Shown here one piece after another: positions 26,300 to 34,584 of a stretch of DNA of 64,000 bases. Location of the stretch: the NCBI GenBank assembly GCA_903821875.1, contig CAIJMU010000155.1, positions 1 to 64,000 on the forward strand, in the 5' to 3' direction. Below the pieces are notes generated by a model, which saw only the letters and a program-made list of their open reading frames with translations, was not told the DNA's origin and ran no database searches. The stretch is from an uncultured Spirochaetota bacterium. GTDB taxonomy: Bacteria; Spirochaetota; Spirochaetia; Treponematales; Rectinemataceae. The position numbers were made by a program, and so were the translations under genes. Every line of letters begins with the position of its first letter. The stretch's first letter is position 1.

Positions 26300-26641
26300 T
26301 CAATCCCTCCGTAAAGCTTCCATCGAAAGACCGACCCCCGAGGGATACTCCCTCGCAAGCGCGGCCACCCCCTCGAGGAGAAAGGCGCTCATGCCGAGCG
26401 CCTTGTCCCGTTCGGAGTCCGGCATGGCCTCGACATGGAAGTCAAGGTCGCCGGGCCTCGGGGCCCTGCCCTCCACGACTGCTCCAGGGAGCCGCCCAAG
26501 GGCTGTAAAGCAAGTCCGGGCAAGCACGGTGAATGCCGCACAGACGATATCGGAACCCTGCGGACCCTGTCCGGCATGGCCCCTGGCCTCGAAATCGAGA
26601 AGAAGGCCGTCATTGTCGATCCTGGCCCTGACCCGGATCAT
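26300..26641 (-). CDS. prp: Ribosomal-processing cysteine protease Prp (YsxB/DUF464)
   Basis: Prp removes an N-terminal extension from L27 in Firmicutes and relatives. This 113-aa protein keeps the catalytic pair: His in ARGHAGQG and Cys in [13 protein letters not shown]. It lies between rplU and rpmA as usual. Its expected substrate feature, an extended L27, is absent here, so its role may differ. Confidence 0.9.
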   Translation of the reverse strand: MIRVRARIDNDGLLLDFEARGHAGQGPQGSDIVCAAFTVLARTCFTALGRLPGAVVEGRAPRPGDLDFHVEAMPDSERDKALGMSAFLLEGVAALAREYPSGVGLSMEALRRD

Positions 26642-26672
26642 GACGCCCTCCAGAGCGCGACTTCGAAGGAAA

Positions 26673-26984
26673 TCAGCCGACGATCTCCTCGACCTTGATG
26701 ACCGTGTACTTCTGGCGATGGCCCTGGGTAACCCGGTAGTCTTTTTTCGGCTTGTACTTGAACACTATGACCTTGTCAGCCTTGATCTCGTCCTGGACGA
26801 TGGCTTTCACCGAGGCGCCAGCCACGTAGGGAGCGCCGACCTTGACCGAGTCACCCGAAACAAGGAGGACCTTGTCAAAGGTGACGGACGAGCCTTTTTC
26901 GGCATCGAAACGATCGACCGAGAGGGTAGAACCCACATCGGCGCGATACTGCTTTCCATAGATCTCAACAACTGCGTACATCAT
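26673..26984 (-). CDS. rplU: 50S ribosomal protein L21
   Basis: L21 is a 23S rRNA-binding protein. The 103-aa sequence (MYAVVEIYGKQYRADVGSTL... ending KPKKDYRVTQGHRQKYTVIKVEEI) is full length and typical. The frame has two Met codons at the start. It heads the minus-strand cluster down to rsfS and has a good promoter upstream. Confidence 0.97.
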   Translation of the reverse strand: MMYAVVEIYGKQYRADVGSTLSVDRFDAEKGSSVTFDKVLLVSGDSVKVGAPYVAGASVKAIVQDEIKADKVIVFKYKPKKDYRVTQGHRQKYTVIKVEEIVG

Positions 26985-27018
26985 CTACCTCGGCACATCA
27001 ATAACGATAGGACGCAAA

Positions 27019-27048
27019 CTAATACAACAATCCGCCCTCGCGTGTCAA
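27019..27048 (-). promoter_or_regulatory. Sigma-70 promoter for the rplU cluster
   Basis: On the minus strand TTGACA and TATTAG are separated by 18 bp, about 35 bp before the rplU start. The -35 box lies close to the 3' end of argS. Confidence 0.6.
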
Positions 27049-27070
27049 TCGAGGACGGCAATTCCTTTCC

Positions 27071-28834
27071 TCACATTGCGTCGAGGAAGGGAATGCAGGT
27101 CAGCCTGGCAGCGGCTGCGAAGGTTGCCCGGACGGCTATCACCAGCTCGAGGCGGCTCGCTGCGAGGTCCGCGTCGGGGTTGGCCAGCACGGGATTGTCC
27201 CGATACCAGGTGGAAAAGTCCTGGGCAAGGTCGTGGAGATAGTTGGCGACGATCGAGGAATCGACCTTGGCAGCCGCAGCCTCGATGGCCCCGGGAAAGG
27301 CAGCCACCCGTCGGACAAGGGCCCAATCGGCATCGGATTCCAGCTTGGCAGGCCTTGGTGTGCCATTCACGTGGGTCCCCTCCCCCTTGTTAGCCTTCCT
27401 GATTATGGAAGAAGCCCGGGCGCCCATGTACTGGATATAGGGTCCGGTATCGCCGTTGAAGGAAAGGGAAGCCTCGGGATCGTAGAGCATGTCCTTGGCG
27501 GGCGCAGTCTGGAGAAGGTAGTAGTGGAGGGCACCGAGGGCTATCTTTTCCCCCACTCCCGCAAGATCGCCCACCGAGTCCTCGCGACCCTTGGCCTCGA
27601 TTTCGGCCACGGCGAGGCGCGACAGCTCGTCGATGAGGTCGTCTGCATCGACGACAGTCCCCTCCCTCGTCTTCATGCGGCCCGAGGGCAGGTTTACGAG
27701 GCCATAGGAAAGGTGGTGGAGGTCGCGGGCCCACTCGAAACCGAGGCGCTTCAGGATCTCGAAGAGGACCTTGAAATGGTACTGCTGCTCGCTGGCTACA
27801 ACGTAGATAAGCTTGTCGTGGGGCCAGGATTCATGGCGCTCGATGGCCGTTCCGATGTCCTGGGTGATGTAGATGCTCGTCCCATCCTTGCGGAGAAGGA
27901 CCTTCTTGTCGAGGCCCACATCCTCGAGGTCGACCTGGACGGATCCGTCCTCTGCCTTGAAAAAGATGCCTTTCGCCAGGCCTTCGTGGACAAAGCGGCG
28001 GCCGAGTTCATAGGTGTCGCTTTCGTAATCGTAGAGGTCGAAGCCTTTGCCTGTCCTGGCATAGGTCTTCTTGATGCCGCTGACTGCCCATTCGTTCATG
28101 CGCTTCCACAGCTCGCGGACCGCCGTCTCGCCGGCTTCCCACTGTACGAGTAGTTCCTGGGCCTCGGCCTCGATGTCCTTGGCCTCGGCCTTGAGTTCGC
28201 CGAAAAGCACATAGTACTTACCAACGAAGTGGTCGCTCTTGAGGCCCTCGTCCTCGGGTGTCCTGCCCTCGCCCTTTTTCATATAGGCGAGCATGGACTT
28301 GCAGATGTGGATGCCACGATCGTTGATGTGGTTGACCTTGCGGACCTCGGCACCCTCGGCGGCAAGTATGCGTGAGACCGATTCACCCAGGACGTTGTTG
28401 CGGAGATGTCCGAGGTGGAGGGGCTTGTTCGTGTTCGGGCTCGAAAACTCGACCATGACGCGCTTGCCGGCAAGGCTCGTGCCCTGTCCCCAGCCCGGGG
28501 AGCGCACTGCGGCAAGGACGCGGGCAATCTCGGGGGCACGCGCCAGGCTCACATTGAGGTAGGGCCCGACAGCCTTGGCCTGCCCCAGGGCAGAGGCCTC
28601 CGGGATAGCCGCGACTCGTGCTTCGAGCGCCTTGGCGATCTGGGCTGGGCCTGCCCGGAGGACCTTGGCCATCGCAAACATCGGGAAACCCAGGTCGCCC
28701 ATGGCAGGATCGGGTGGAGTTTCGACAACGAGTTCATCGGCCTTTGGGGCAGGCTGCCCTGGAACACGAGCTTCGAATTCGGCTGCCAGGGCCTGTGCAA
28801 CGATGGCCATCCAGGCGCTACGGGCTTCAGTCAT
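27071..28834 (-). CDS. argS: Arginyl-tRNA synthetase
   Basis: This class I synthetase charges tRNA-Arg. The 587-aa protein has the ArgS HIGH region SSPNTNKPLHLGHLRNN (about 130-146), a KMSKS-equivalent region GRMKTREGTVVDADDLIDE typical of ArgRS, and a DALR anticodon-binding C-terminus. Length is normal. It is transcribed alone, convergent with nothing and followed by the rplU promoter. Confidence 0.96.
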   Translation of the reverse strand: MTEARSAWMAIVAQALAAEFEARVPGQPAPKADELVVETPPDPAMGDLGFPMFAMAKVLRAGPAQIAKALEARVAAIPEASALGQAKAVGPYLNVSLARAPEIARVLAAVRSPGWGQGTSLAGKRVMVEFSSPNTNKPLHLGHLRNNVLGESVSRILAAEGAEVRKVNHINDRGIHICKSMLAYMKKGEGRTPEDEGLKSDHFVGKYYVLFGELKAEAKDIEAEAQELLVQWEAGETAVRELWKRMNEWAVSGIKKTYARTGKGFDLYDYESDTYELGRRFVHEGLAKGIFFKAEDGSVQVDLEDVGLDKKVLLRKDGTSIYITQDIGTAIERHESWPHDKLIYVVASEQQYHFKVLFEILKRLGFEWARDLHHLSYGLVNLPSGRMKTREGTVVDADDLIDELSRLAVAEIEAKGREDSVGDLAGVGEKIALGALHYYLLQTAPAKDMLYDPEASLSFNGDTGPYIQYMGARASSIIRKANKGEGTHVNGTPRPAKLESDADWALVRRVAAFPGAIEAAAAKVDSSIVANYLHDLAQDFSTWYRDNPVLANPDADLAASRLELVIAVRATFAAAARLTCIPFLDAM

Positions 28835-29229
28835 GCAAGAAACTCCTTGGAAACGACGAAGGCAGGAGTCTAGCGGGCCGGCCGGGCTTGTTCAAGCAAT
28901 GAAAGGTCCGCACACATTCAGGGAGACCGTGAAAAAGCGTGCCGGCGGAGGGTCGGCCAGGGTCTGACGAAAGCAACTGGTGACAAACCTTGGAGTATGG
29001 GTCATCGTTTCTGCCAGAACCTCGCCTTCGATCTTGCGTAAACGGACATTGCTGCCTCCCTTCGGTGATGGATCGCGTGTTGGCTATCCACCAACACTGA
29101 GAAGAGTATCCATCCAAATGACCATTATATCTATTATGCTATTTATTCCCCGTTGGGCTTGTATACGCAATGTGGCGGGGTAAGACCCTCAGCCTTGACA
29201 GATCTCTGGAGGAAGAACATCCTTCTCGC
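28835..29229. other. Intergenic region between argS and the retropepsin gene
   Basis: About 395 bp with no credible gene on either strand. It contains a half-site GGTCTGAC (28961-28968) of the palindromic element seen downstream and an A+T-rich stretch at 29117-29150 that could hold a promoter. It marks the upstream edge of the cassette region. Confidence 0.5.
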
Positions 29230-29658
29230 ATGGGATTGATCTATGCTGACCTTGAATTGATCCGCTCCGACGACCTCGCGCTGGTCCGTGGGGGCTACCT
29301 CAGCCCTGAAAAAGTCCGGGGAATCATTGTCCGCGCCTTGGTCGATTCCGGGGCATACCAACTCTGCATCAACGAGAACATCAAGCGACAACTCGACCTT
29401 CCCCATGTCGACACTATCACCGCAGAACTGGCGGATGGCAGGCTTGCCGACCTGGAACTGGTTGGCCCTGTAGAGATACGATTCAAGAACCGGAAAACCG
29501 TCTGCAATGCCGCCGTCCTGCCCGGCGAGACCGAGGTACTCCTTGGCTCTGTTCCGATGGAGGACATGGACCTCGTGCTTTATCCGAAAGAGGAGCGCAT
29601 GGACATCAACCCCGCCACTCCCTATGTCAGCAAGCGAAAGATCAAGTCGGGGGTCTGA
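29230..29658 (+). CDS. Clan AA retropepsin-like aspartic protease
   Basis: The 142-aa protein from ATG 29230 begins MGLIYADLELIRSDD, the usual start of this small bacterial clan AA aspartic-protease family; the GGAGGAAG upstream is 14 nt away, so the start is not certain. The catalytic loop is ALVDSGAYQLCI (D-S-G instead of the commoner D-T-G), followed by AELADGR and AAVLPGETEVLLGSVPMEDMD. A single D-S-G site implies a homodimer, like retroviral proteases. The natural substrate is unknown. The stop codon lies inside a GGGGTCTGACCCC element, which adds the residues KSGV. Confidence 0.83.
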   Translation: MGLIYADLELIRSDDLALVRGGYLSPEKVRGIIVRALVDSGAYQLCINENIKRQLDLPHVDTITAELADGRLADLELVGPVEIRFKNRKTVCNAAVLPGETEVLLGSVPMEDMDLVLYPKEERMDINPATPYVSKRKIKSGV

Positions 29659-29662
29659 CCCC
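29649..29662. repeat. GGGGTCTGACCCC palindromic element, copy 1
   Basis: A 13-bp palindrome with one central asymmetry is followed by CCAAG-type bases (GGGGTCTGACCCCAAG). It supplies the TGA stop of the retropepsin gene at 29656-29658. Confidence 0.75.
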
Positions 29663-29703
29663 AAGTTTCCCTGGCTTGTCCTTCCCGGAAGCCCGACGGA
29701 AAA

Positions 29704-29873
29704 TCAAAGTCCTTCGATCTCCTTCTGGCTTAGCCCAGTCGCCTTTTCGATGATATCCACCGTCACTCCTAGCTGCATGAAATTCCGTGCCGCCTCGCGC
29801 TTCCCCTCGCGTTCACCCTCAAGCTTCCCCTCGCGTTCACCCTCGGCACGGGCTTCCTCGATGACGAGCCCTC
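29704..29873 (-). pseudogene. C-terminal tail of an Rpn-type PD-(D/E)XK nuclease/transposase
   Basis: About 55 codons remain: EEARAEGEREGKLEGEREGK, a charged repeat helix, then ARNFMQLGVTVDIIEKATGLSQKEIEGL, which is how recombination-promoting nuclease (Rpn/PD-(D/E)XK transposase family) proteins end. The nuclease domain is absent: the fragment begins immediately after palindromic element copy 2. It is a relic. Confidence 0.65.
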
Positions 29874-29886
29874 GGGGTCTGACCCC
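29874..29886. repeat. GGGGTCTGACCCC palindromic element, copy 2
   Basis: An exact 13-bp copy, again followed by AAG, separates the Rpn tail from the Lgt-like pseudogene. Confidence 0.78.
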
Positions 29887-29909
29887 AAGACGAGCGTGGC
29901 TGCAGAAAC

Positions 29910-30561
29910 TCAAGTCGTCCGGGGAGCCGATGGTTTTTCGATCCCTGATCTCCGCTTTTTCATCGCTGCGTAGAGGTCGCGAGGCAGGAGATACAGCAGC
30001 AGTATCCCGAGGGTGGCCCACTGAAAGCCGCTCAGTCCCCAGAGATCCTTCGGCGTAACCCTGATGAATTCGATCGTAAAGCGAAAAATGCAAAAAGCGT
30101 AGAGAAAGCGCTTGAAAAGGTCCCCCTCCTCGTGCACGTTCCTGCGTGAGGCACCAAAGCCAGACGAAAAGGCCGAAGTCGAAAACAGCCGAGTAAAGCT
30201 GGGTCGGGTGCCGCGGTAGACCATCCCCGAAATCGCAGGCCCAGGGAAGCGAGCTCGCGATGCCGTGGCAGCAGCCGTTCAAGAAGCAGCCAATCCGCCC
30301 GAATGCGAGGCCGATGGCCAGGGCAGGGGCGAAGGGATCGCCTGTGCGTCGCTTCATGTCCATGACCCTCTTGGCAAGCTCGATCGCGAGCCAGCCGCCG
30401 AGAAGTCCGCCCACGATGGTCTTGCCGGAGAATATCAGTATTGGGAAGGATTTCAGAAAGCTGCCATCCCAAGGCGGGCCATGCGCTGAAGGCCAGACGA
30501 TAAGGGGCAGTTTCATCCCGACGAGGCTGCCGAGGAGGCTCGCCGCCATGAGGGCGAGGAG
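29910..30561 (-). pseudogene. Prolipoprotein diacylglyceryl transferase-like gene, frameshifted
   Basis: The Lgt-like pattern is clear: GSFLKSFPILIFSGKTIVGG, then LAIGLAFGRIGCFLNGCCHG (the Lgt GRIG-F-NG signature) and GLPRHPTQLYSAVFDFGLFVW. Near 30120 the frame breaks. The rest of the protein, DLFKRFLYAFCIFRFTIEFIR, GLSGFQWATLGILLLYLLPRDL, continues in another minus-strand frame to 29910. One or two bases have been gained or lost, unless this is a sequencing error. The 5' end runs in frame from a permease fragment, so the gene has no start of its own. It is probably a secondary Lgt relative rather than the essential enzyme. Confidence 0.75.
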
Positions 30562-31173
30562 GCGGCGAGAGAGGATCTTCGAGAGGAGGATCAGGCTCGG
30601 GAGGCTGATTCCCGCCGCCGCTGCCATGAAGGCGAAAACTATGCCCTGGTTGAGTCCTTTCTCGAGCAGGGCATAACCGATAGGCAGTATTACGATGACA
30701 TCCGCGTATATGAGGGCGCCGACGAGGGTGGCCAGGAGCACCGCGAGCACGTTGTTGTTCCAGCCGAGTGAGGTGACCCATTCCACGGGGAGCCAGGTCT
30801 TGATACCGGCGCCAACGGCCGCAGCAAGGACCAAGACGGGAAGGAAATGCAGCAAGGCGCCAAGTGAGCGCAGCAGCTCTTTTCTTGCTTTCATTCCAGC
30901 TCCTGCGACCTGGCGGTCTTCCGGCCCTTGAGCTGCGATGAGGTCGGCAAAGGCGGGGTTCACGTGATCCCTTAGGCGGAGGCGGCCGAAAGCGAAGCCC
31001 AGGAGCACGGCGACCGTAAAACAGGAGGCGAGGTACAACAGCGCGGTCTTGCTCCCGAAGAGGGAAAGAAGCAGGACGAAGGCGGCGATGTTCATGGTGG
31101 GCGAGGAAACCAGAAAGGAAATCGCCGGTCCGAGGGCGACATCGCCCGAGATGAGGGCTGCGAAGATGATCCA
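30534..31173 (-). pseudogene. Truncated permease (DUF318/UPF0718 type) fused to the Lgt-like gene
   Basis: The segment begins abruptly at WIIFAALISGDVALGPAISF right at palindromic element copy 3, with the N-terminal half of the permease missing. Multiple membrane helices follow (FLVSSPTMNIAAFVLLLSLFG; HFLPVLVLAAAVGAGIKTWL; LIYADVIVILPIGYALLEKG; GIVFAFMAAAAGISLPSLIL). The frame then runs without a stop into the Lgt-like sequence around LLALMAASLLGSLVGMKLP. No start codon or ribosome site is evident. A deletion fusing two membrane-protein genes is the simplest explanation. Confidence 0.65.
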
Positions 31174-31188
31174 GTCTGACCCTTGGGG
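31173..31188. repeat. GGGGTCTGACCCC-type element, copy 3 (degenerate)
   Basis: AGTCTGACCCTTGGGG keeps the GTCTGACCC half and the TTGGGG (reverse of CCCCAA), but the left GGGG has drifted. It lies 4 bp from the RNA ligase stop and marks the truncation point of the permease fragment. Confidence 0.55.
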
Positions 31189-31192
31189 CTGG

Positions 31193-32263
31193 TCACTCCC
31201 CTCCCTTGAGCAGGAAGCGGTTGCTGACCTTCTTGAACGACAGCGACTGATCCTTGGCGCGTACGACAATACCCTCCCCCTCCTGATCCTTGCGCGCCTC
31301 CGGGAAGACCTCGCGGTAGGGGTACTCCGACAATGCAAAAAGCTCCTGGTTTGAAAAGGCGAATGAATCGCCTTCTCGGAGGATGGGTACGGTACGCAGG
31401 CCATTGACAGCACACAAGCTGCGCATCGCATCGAGGTCCAGGAGGCGATGGCCTTCAATCTCAACAATTGTGAATACAAAGAAGCTGGCTTCGGAAAGGC
31501 CGAGCTTGTTGCCCTGGATGCCAGGTCCACACAGTTCGCCCTGGATGGCAAGGCATGTTCCGGTCGCCGCGAAATGCCGGCGGAGGATCCCTTCGATGTC
31601 GAGCTTTCGCGCAAGGGTCCAGTAGATGTTTCCCGGATCTTCCTCAAGCGAAAGGTTGCGCGAGCAGACATGGAATTCGCAGTCGGCGCCAGGCTTGGCA
31701 GGAAGGTCCAGGATAAAGCTGGCCGATGTTCCGTCGAGTTTGGCGCTTACATACCAAGGCTTGCCTGCCATCTGCGCAAGGAGTTCAGGATCGGATTCAA
31801 GCCGGACCTCATCGGATTTCGCGATCGGCCACGAGAAGTCCCGCGCCTTTCCATCCAGCTGCACGGAAACGGGGGCCTCGTATTTTTCAACATCCAGCGC
31901 ATCGGTAAGGTCCGTTCCTGCGGGGAGGTCCTCGATCGAACCCAGACCGGCAGCTGCTACCCGGGCGGCAAAGCGCGCGATGGGCAGGGCAAGCCCCTGG
32001 GACAGGGCGCCGCGCAGTTTTGCTGTCTTGAGTCTGAAGCATCCCGCCTTTTCGCTCCATGAAGACTTGCGGAGGAACTCGTATTCGGGCCACTCGGGCA
32101 ACAGCGAGTCTATCTCAAAATAGAGGCACTTATCACCTTCTTTGAACTCGCCCTTTTTTGCAACACAGTACCAGCCCAGGATGCCTACACGCTCGATGGC
32201 GTCCGCCCCTTCGATGGGAAGGATCTCACGGATACCCTGAATGCTCGCCAGTTTTCGTGGCAT
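31193..32263 (-). CDS. ATP-dependent RNA ligase, DRB0094/Rnl5-like family
   Basis: The 356-aa protein has an N-terminal OB-like domain of about 150 residues (MPRKLASIQGIREILPIEGADAIERV...GWYCVAKKGEFKEGD) and a nucleotidyltransferase domain with ligase motif I KLDGTSAS (the Lys is adenylylated) near residue 170. IQGELCGPGIQGNK corresponds to motif IIIa, and EGIVVRAKDQSLSFKKVSNRF to motifs IV and V. This is the architecture of the Deinococcus DraRnl type, which seals 3'-OH/5'-P nicks with RNA at the 3' side. The ATG has AGGAGG upstream. It is the only intact gene between element copies 3 and 4. Repair of damaged RNA is the likely role. Confidence 0.85.
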   Translation of the reverse strand: MPRKLASIQGIREILPIEGADAIERVGILGWYCVAKKGEFKEGDKCLYFEIDSLLPEWPEYEFLRKSSWSEKAGCFRLKTAKLRGALSQGLALPIARFAARVAAAGLGSIEDLPAGTDLTDALDVEKYEAPVSVQLDGKARDFSWPIAKSDEVRLESDPELLAQMAGKPWYVSAKLDGTSASFILDLPAKPGADCEFHVCSRNLSLEEDPGNIYWTLARKLDIEGILRRHFAATGTCLAIQGELCGPGIQGNKLGLSEASFFVFTIVEIEGHRLLDLDAMRSLCAVNGLRTVPILREGDSFAFSNQELFALSEYPYREVFPEARKDQEGEGIVVRAKDQSLSFKKVSNRFLLKGGE

Positions 32264-32295
32264 GGGAACCTCCTCTAGATTCGGTCAAACGAGCG

Positions 32296-32308
32296 AGGGT
32301 CAGACCCC
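32296..32308. repeat. GGGGTCTGACCCC-type element, copy 4 (inverted reading)
   Basis: AGGGTCAGACCCC followed by AAG, one mismatch from the palindrome. It contains the stop codon (32300-32302, minus) of the DUF167 gene. Confidence 0.65.
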
Positions 32309-32608
32309 AAGCGCAGCAAGCCTTGCCACGCAGGCAGCCGGCACAGCAACCAGCTTGAGCCGCGCCGTCTGCCCGCCCCTGATCACGATGGCCGACTTCG
32401 GCAACCCAAGCTCCCCGGACAGCCAGGCGACAAGCTCTTCGTTGGCCTTGCCCTTTTCCGGAGCGGCGGCTACGCGCACGAGGAGGGCCGGCCCCCCGGC
32501 AGTGACCCGTATCCCTGCGGCTGCAGTCCGTGAGGCCCCGGGTATTACCTTTATAAGTACGATAATTGTAGTTGGATCTTTTGCATCGGGATGCCAGGGC
32601 TCTTCCAT
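32300..32608 (-). CDS. DUF167/YggU family protein
   Basis: This 102-aa small protein has the family core VLIKVIPGASRTAAAGI, then LLVRVAAAPEKGKANEELVAWLSGELGLPKSAIVIRGGQTARLKLV. The biochemical role of the family is unsettled. It starts 5 bp after the ligA stop, so the two are co-transcribed. The last codon and stop are provided by the palindromic element. Confidence 0.88.
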   Translation of the reverse strand: MEEPWHPDAKDPTTIIVLIKVIPGASRTAAAGIRVTAGGPALLVRVAAAPEKGKANEELVAWLSGELGLPKSAIVIRGGQTARLKLVAVPAACVARLAALGV

Positions 32609-32613
32609 GGGCT

Positions 32614-34524
32614 CTAGACCCCGTTTACGAGGTCGAGAAAGGCCGCCTCGTCGATGATGGTGACCCCGTATTCGAGGGCCTTCCTGTTCTTCGACGAGCC
32701 TGAGCCCGGGTCGTTGGTGACGAGGTAGGCCAGGCCCTTGGTTACCGCCGCCCTGCAGGTCCCGCCCAGGGCCTTCACCCTGGCCTCGGCTTCGGTCCGC
32801 TTCATGGAAGCCAGCTCGCCGGTAAAGCAGAAGCTCTTGCCCGTGAAGGCCCCCCCGGCACGTGGCGCGGCAATCGTGACTACACCGGCTTCCAGCACCC
32901 TGTCCATCCGATCTGCGAGCGCGGCCAGGCCCTCCAGCAGTGCCTTGGCGGTGATCTCGGCAAAGCCATCGACGGCATCGATCTCTTCCACGGTAGCGGC
33001 GCGAAGCTTTTCCAGGCTGTCGTAACCAGAGGCCACAGCCTTCCCCGCTATCAGCTCGCCGATGCCGTCAAGGTCGAAGCCTGCGATAAAGCGCTCGAGG
33101 CTGAGCTCCTTGGGTGCCCTGAGGTTTCGGAGGATCTTGGCCGCGCTCGTTTCGCCCATGCGCTCGTAGGCTGCCAGCTCGTCTATGGTGAGGGTGTAGA
33201 GGTCGGCTATCTCCCGGACCCGACCGCTTGCATGGAGCTTGCCGATGATGCCGACGCCGAAGGAGCGGACATCAACGACAGCAAGCCACTTCTCGAGGCG
33301 GTGGAGTTCCTTTTTCGGGCAGGCTTCATTGGGGCAGTAGAGCCTCGTACCCTCGTCCACCAGGCTGGCTCCACAGGAACAAGCCGTCGGAATTGGTATT
33401 TCCCTGGCGTCCGGAGGATTGGCGACGAGGCCTTCGATCTTGGGGATGATCTCGCCGCGCTTGGTCATGATGACCCGCGAACCAATCCTGAGATTCAGGG
33501 TAGTGATCATATCTGTGTTGCACAGGTTTGCCCGCTGTACGGTCGTGCCACCAAGCCGTACTGGTTGGACGATGCCGATGGGAGTGAAGTTCGCCCCCGA
33601 TTCCGACCACTCCACGGCGATGAGCGTGGAAATTGCCTCCTCGAGGCTGAATTTAAAGGCGATCTGCTTTTCGGGACGGGGCCTGGCAAGGTCCTCCGGG
33701 TCGATGGCGAAACCCTTCACGACGAGGCCATCGATGTCATAGTCCATGCCGGGCCGGGCATCGAAGACACGCGCGCGGTATTCGACCACGGCCAGGGCTG
33801 TGTCGCAGGCCCTGGCTTCCACTACGGCGAAACCCTGCTGCGAGAGCCATCTGAGCTTTCCTGCTTCGTCGCTGAAGGGTGACTGGCCTTCTTCCCCGGA
33901 AGGGCTGCTTCCCTCCATAGGCAGGGTTCCCACTGCGTCATAGCAGACAACCTCCAGGTCGCCGCTCCCCTCCCCGTCCTTGCGCTTCATCAGTCCGTTG
34001 GCTGCGTTGCGGCAGTTGGCCTTGTCGGCGTACCTGGCCGCATGGACCGAGCGGCGCATCAGCACCTCTCCGCGGACCCCTCCCGAAAAGGAATCGCGGG
34101 TCATCGTAAGTACGCCCTTCATCCTCCGGGCGTTGGGCGTGATATCGTCTCCGACCTCTCCGTCGCCCCGTGTCACCGCGCGGACAAATCGCCCGCGCTC
34201 GTACTGGAGTTCGATGCTTGCTCCATCGAGCTTGTGCTGGACGAGCCAGAGCGGATGGGCGATCTTCGCGGCCCAGGCCAGGAACTCCTCTGGGCTCGCG
34301 GCCTTGTCCTGGCTCCCCATCGGTATGAGGTGTCGGGCCTTGGGCCAGCCATCGGCCAGATCGCGACCTACAGAATCAAAAAGCGCATTGCCCGGATCGC
34401 CCTGCTGGAGTTCATCCCAGAGCCTGTCAAACTCGGCATCGGATATCTCGGGCTCGCCGTTGTAGTAAAGGTTCTGGTGGCGCCTGATCTCTGCCTCAAG
34501 AAAAACAATGCGCCCGGCTTCCAT
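32614..34524 (-). CDS. ligA: NAD-dependent DNA ligase
   Basis: LigA seals nicks in replication and repair. From ATG 34524 (GGGGG upstream) it has about 636 aa; a GTG at 34542 is possible. Seen in order: Ia domain with HQNLYYNGEPEISDAEFDRL, adenylation motif HKLDGASIELQY, OB fold, a Cys4 zinc site (CSCGASL...YCPNEACPKK), HhH repeats, and a BRCT domain (FTGKSFCFTGELASMKRTEAEARVKALGG). It is slightly shorter than the typical 670 aa and rather divergent, but all motifs are intact. It is followed by the DUF167 gene. Confidence 0.93.
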   Translation of the reverse strand: MEAGRIVFLEAEIRRHQNLYYNGEPEISDAEFDRLWDELQQGDPGNALFDSVGRDLADGWPKARHLIPMGSQDKAASPEEFLAWAAKIAHPLWLVQHKLDGASIELQYERGRFVRAVTRGDGEVGDDITPNARRMKGVLTMTRDSFSGGVRGEVLMRRSVHAARYADKANCRNAANGLMKRKDGEGSGDLEVVCYDAVGTLPMEGSSPSGEEGQSPFSDEAGKLRWLSQQGFAVVEARACDTALAVVEYRARVFDARPGMDYDIDGLVVKGFAIDPEDLARPRPEKQIAFKFSLEEAISTLIAVEWSESGANFTPIGIVQPVRLGGTTVQRANLCNTDMITTLNLRIGSRVIMTKRGEIIPKIEGLVANPPDAREIPIPTACSCGASLVDEGTRLYCPNEACPKKELHRLEKWLAVVDVRSFGVGIIGKLHASGRVREIADLYTLTIDELAAYERMGETSAAKILRNLRAPKELSLERFIAGFDLDGIGELIAGKAVASGYDSLEKLRAATVEEIDAVDGFAEITAKALLEGLAALADRMDRVLEAGVVTIAAPRAGGAFTGKSFCFTGELASMKRTEAEARVKALGGTCRAAVTKGLAYLVTNDPGSGSSKNRKALEYGVTIIDEAAFLDLVNGV

Positions 34525-34584
34525 TGGTACCCCCGGGCGCACTGTAACATGGAGCAGCGGCTCCTGCGAATATCGGCCCAGGGC

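Noticed and set aside
28827-29117. 96-aa minus-strand ORF in the argS-retropepsin gap
   Set aside because: No domain, no ribosome site, Pro/Ser/Arg-rich random look.
31490-31671. N-terminal part of the 655-aa frame that extends over the RNA ligase
   Set aside because: It is antiframe sequence of the RNA ligase gene; membrane-protein sense begins only at about 31173.
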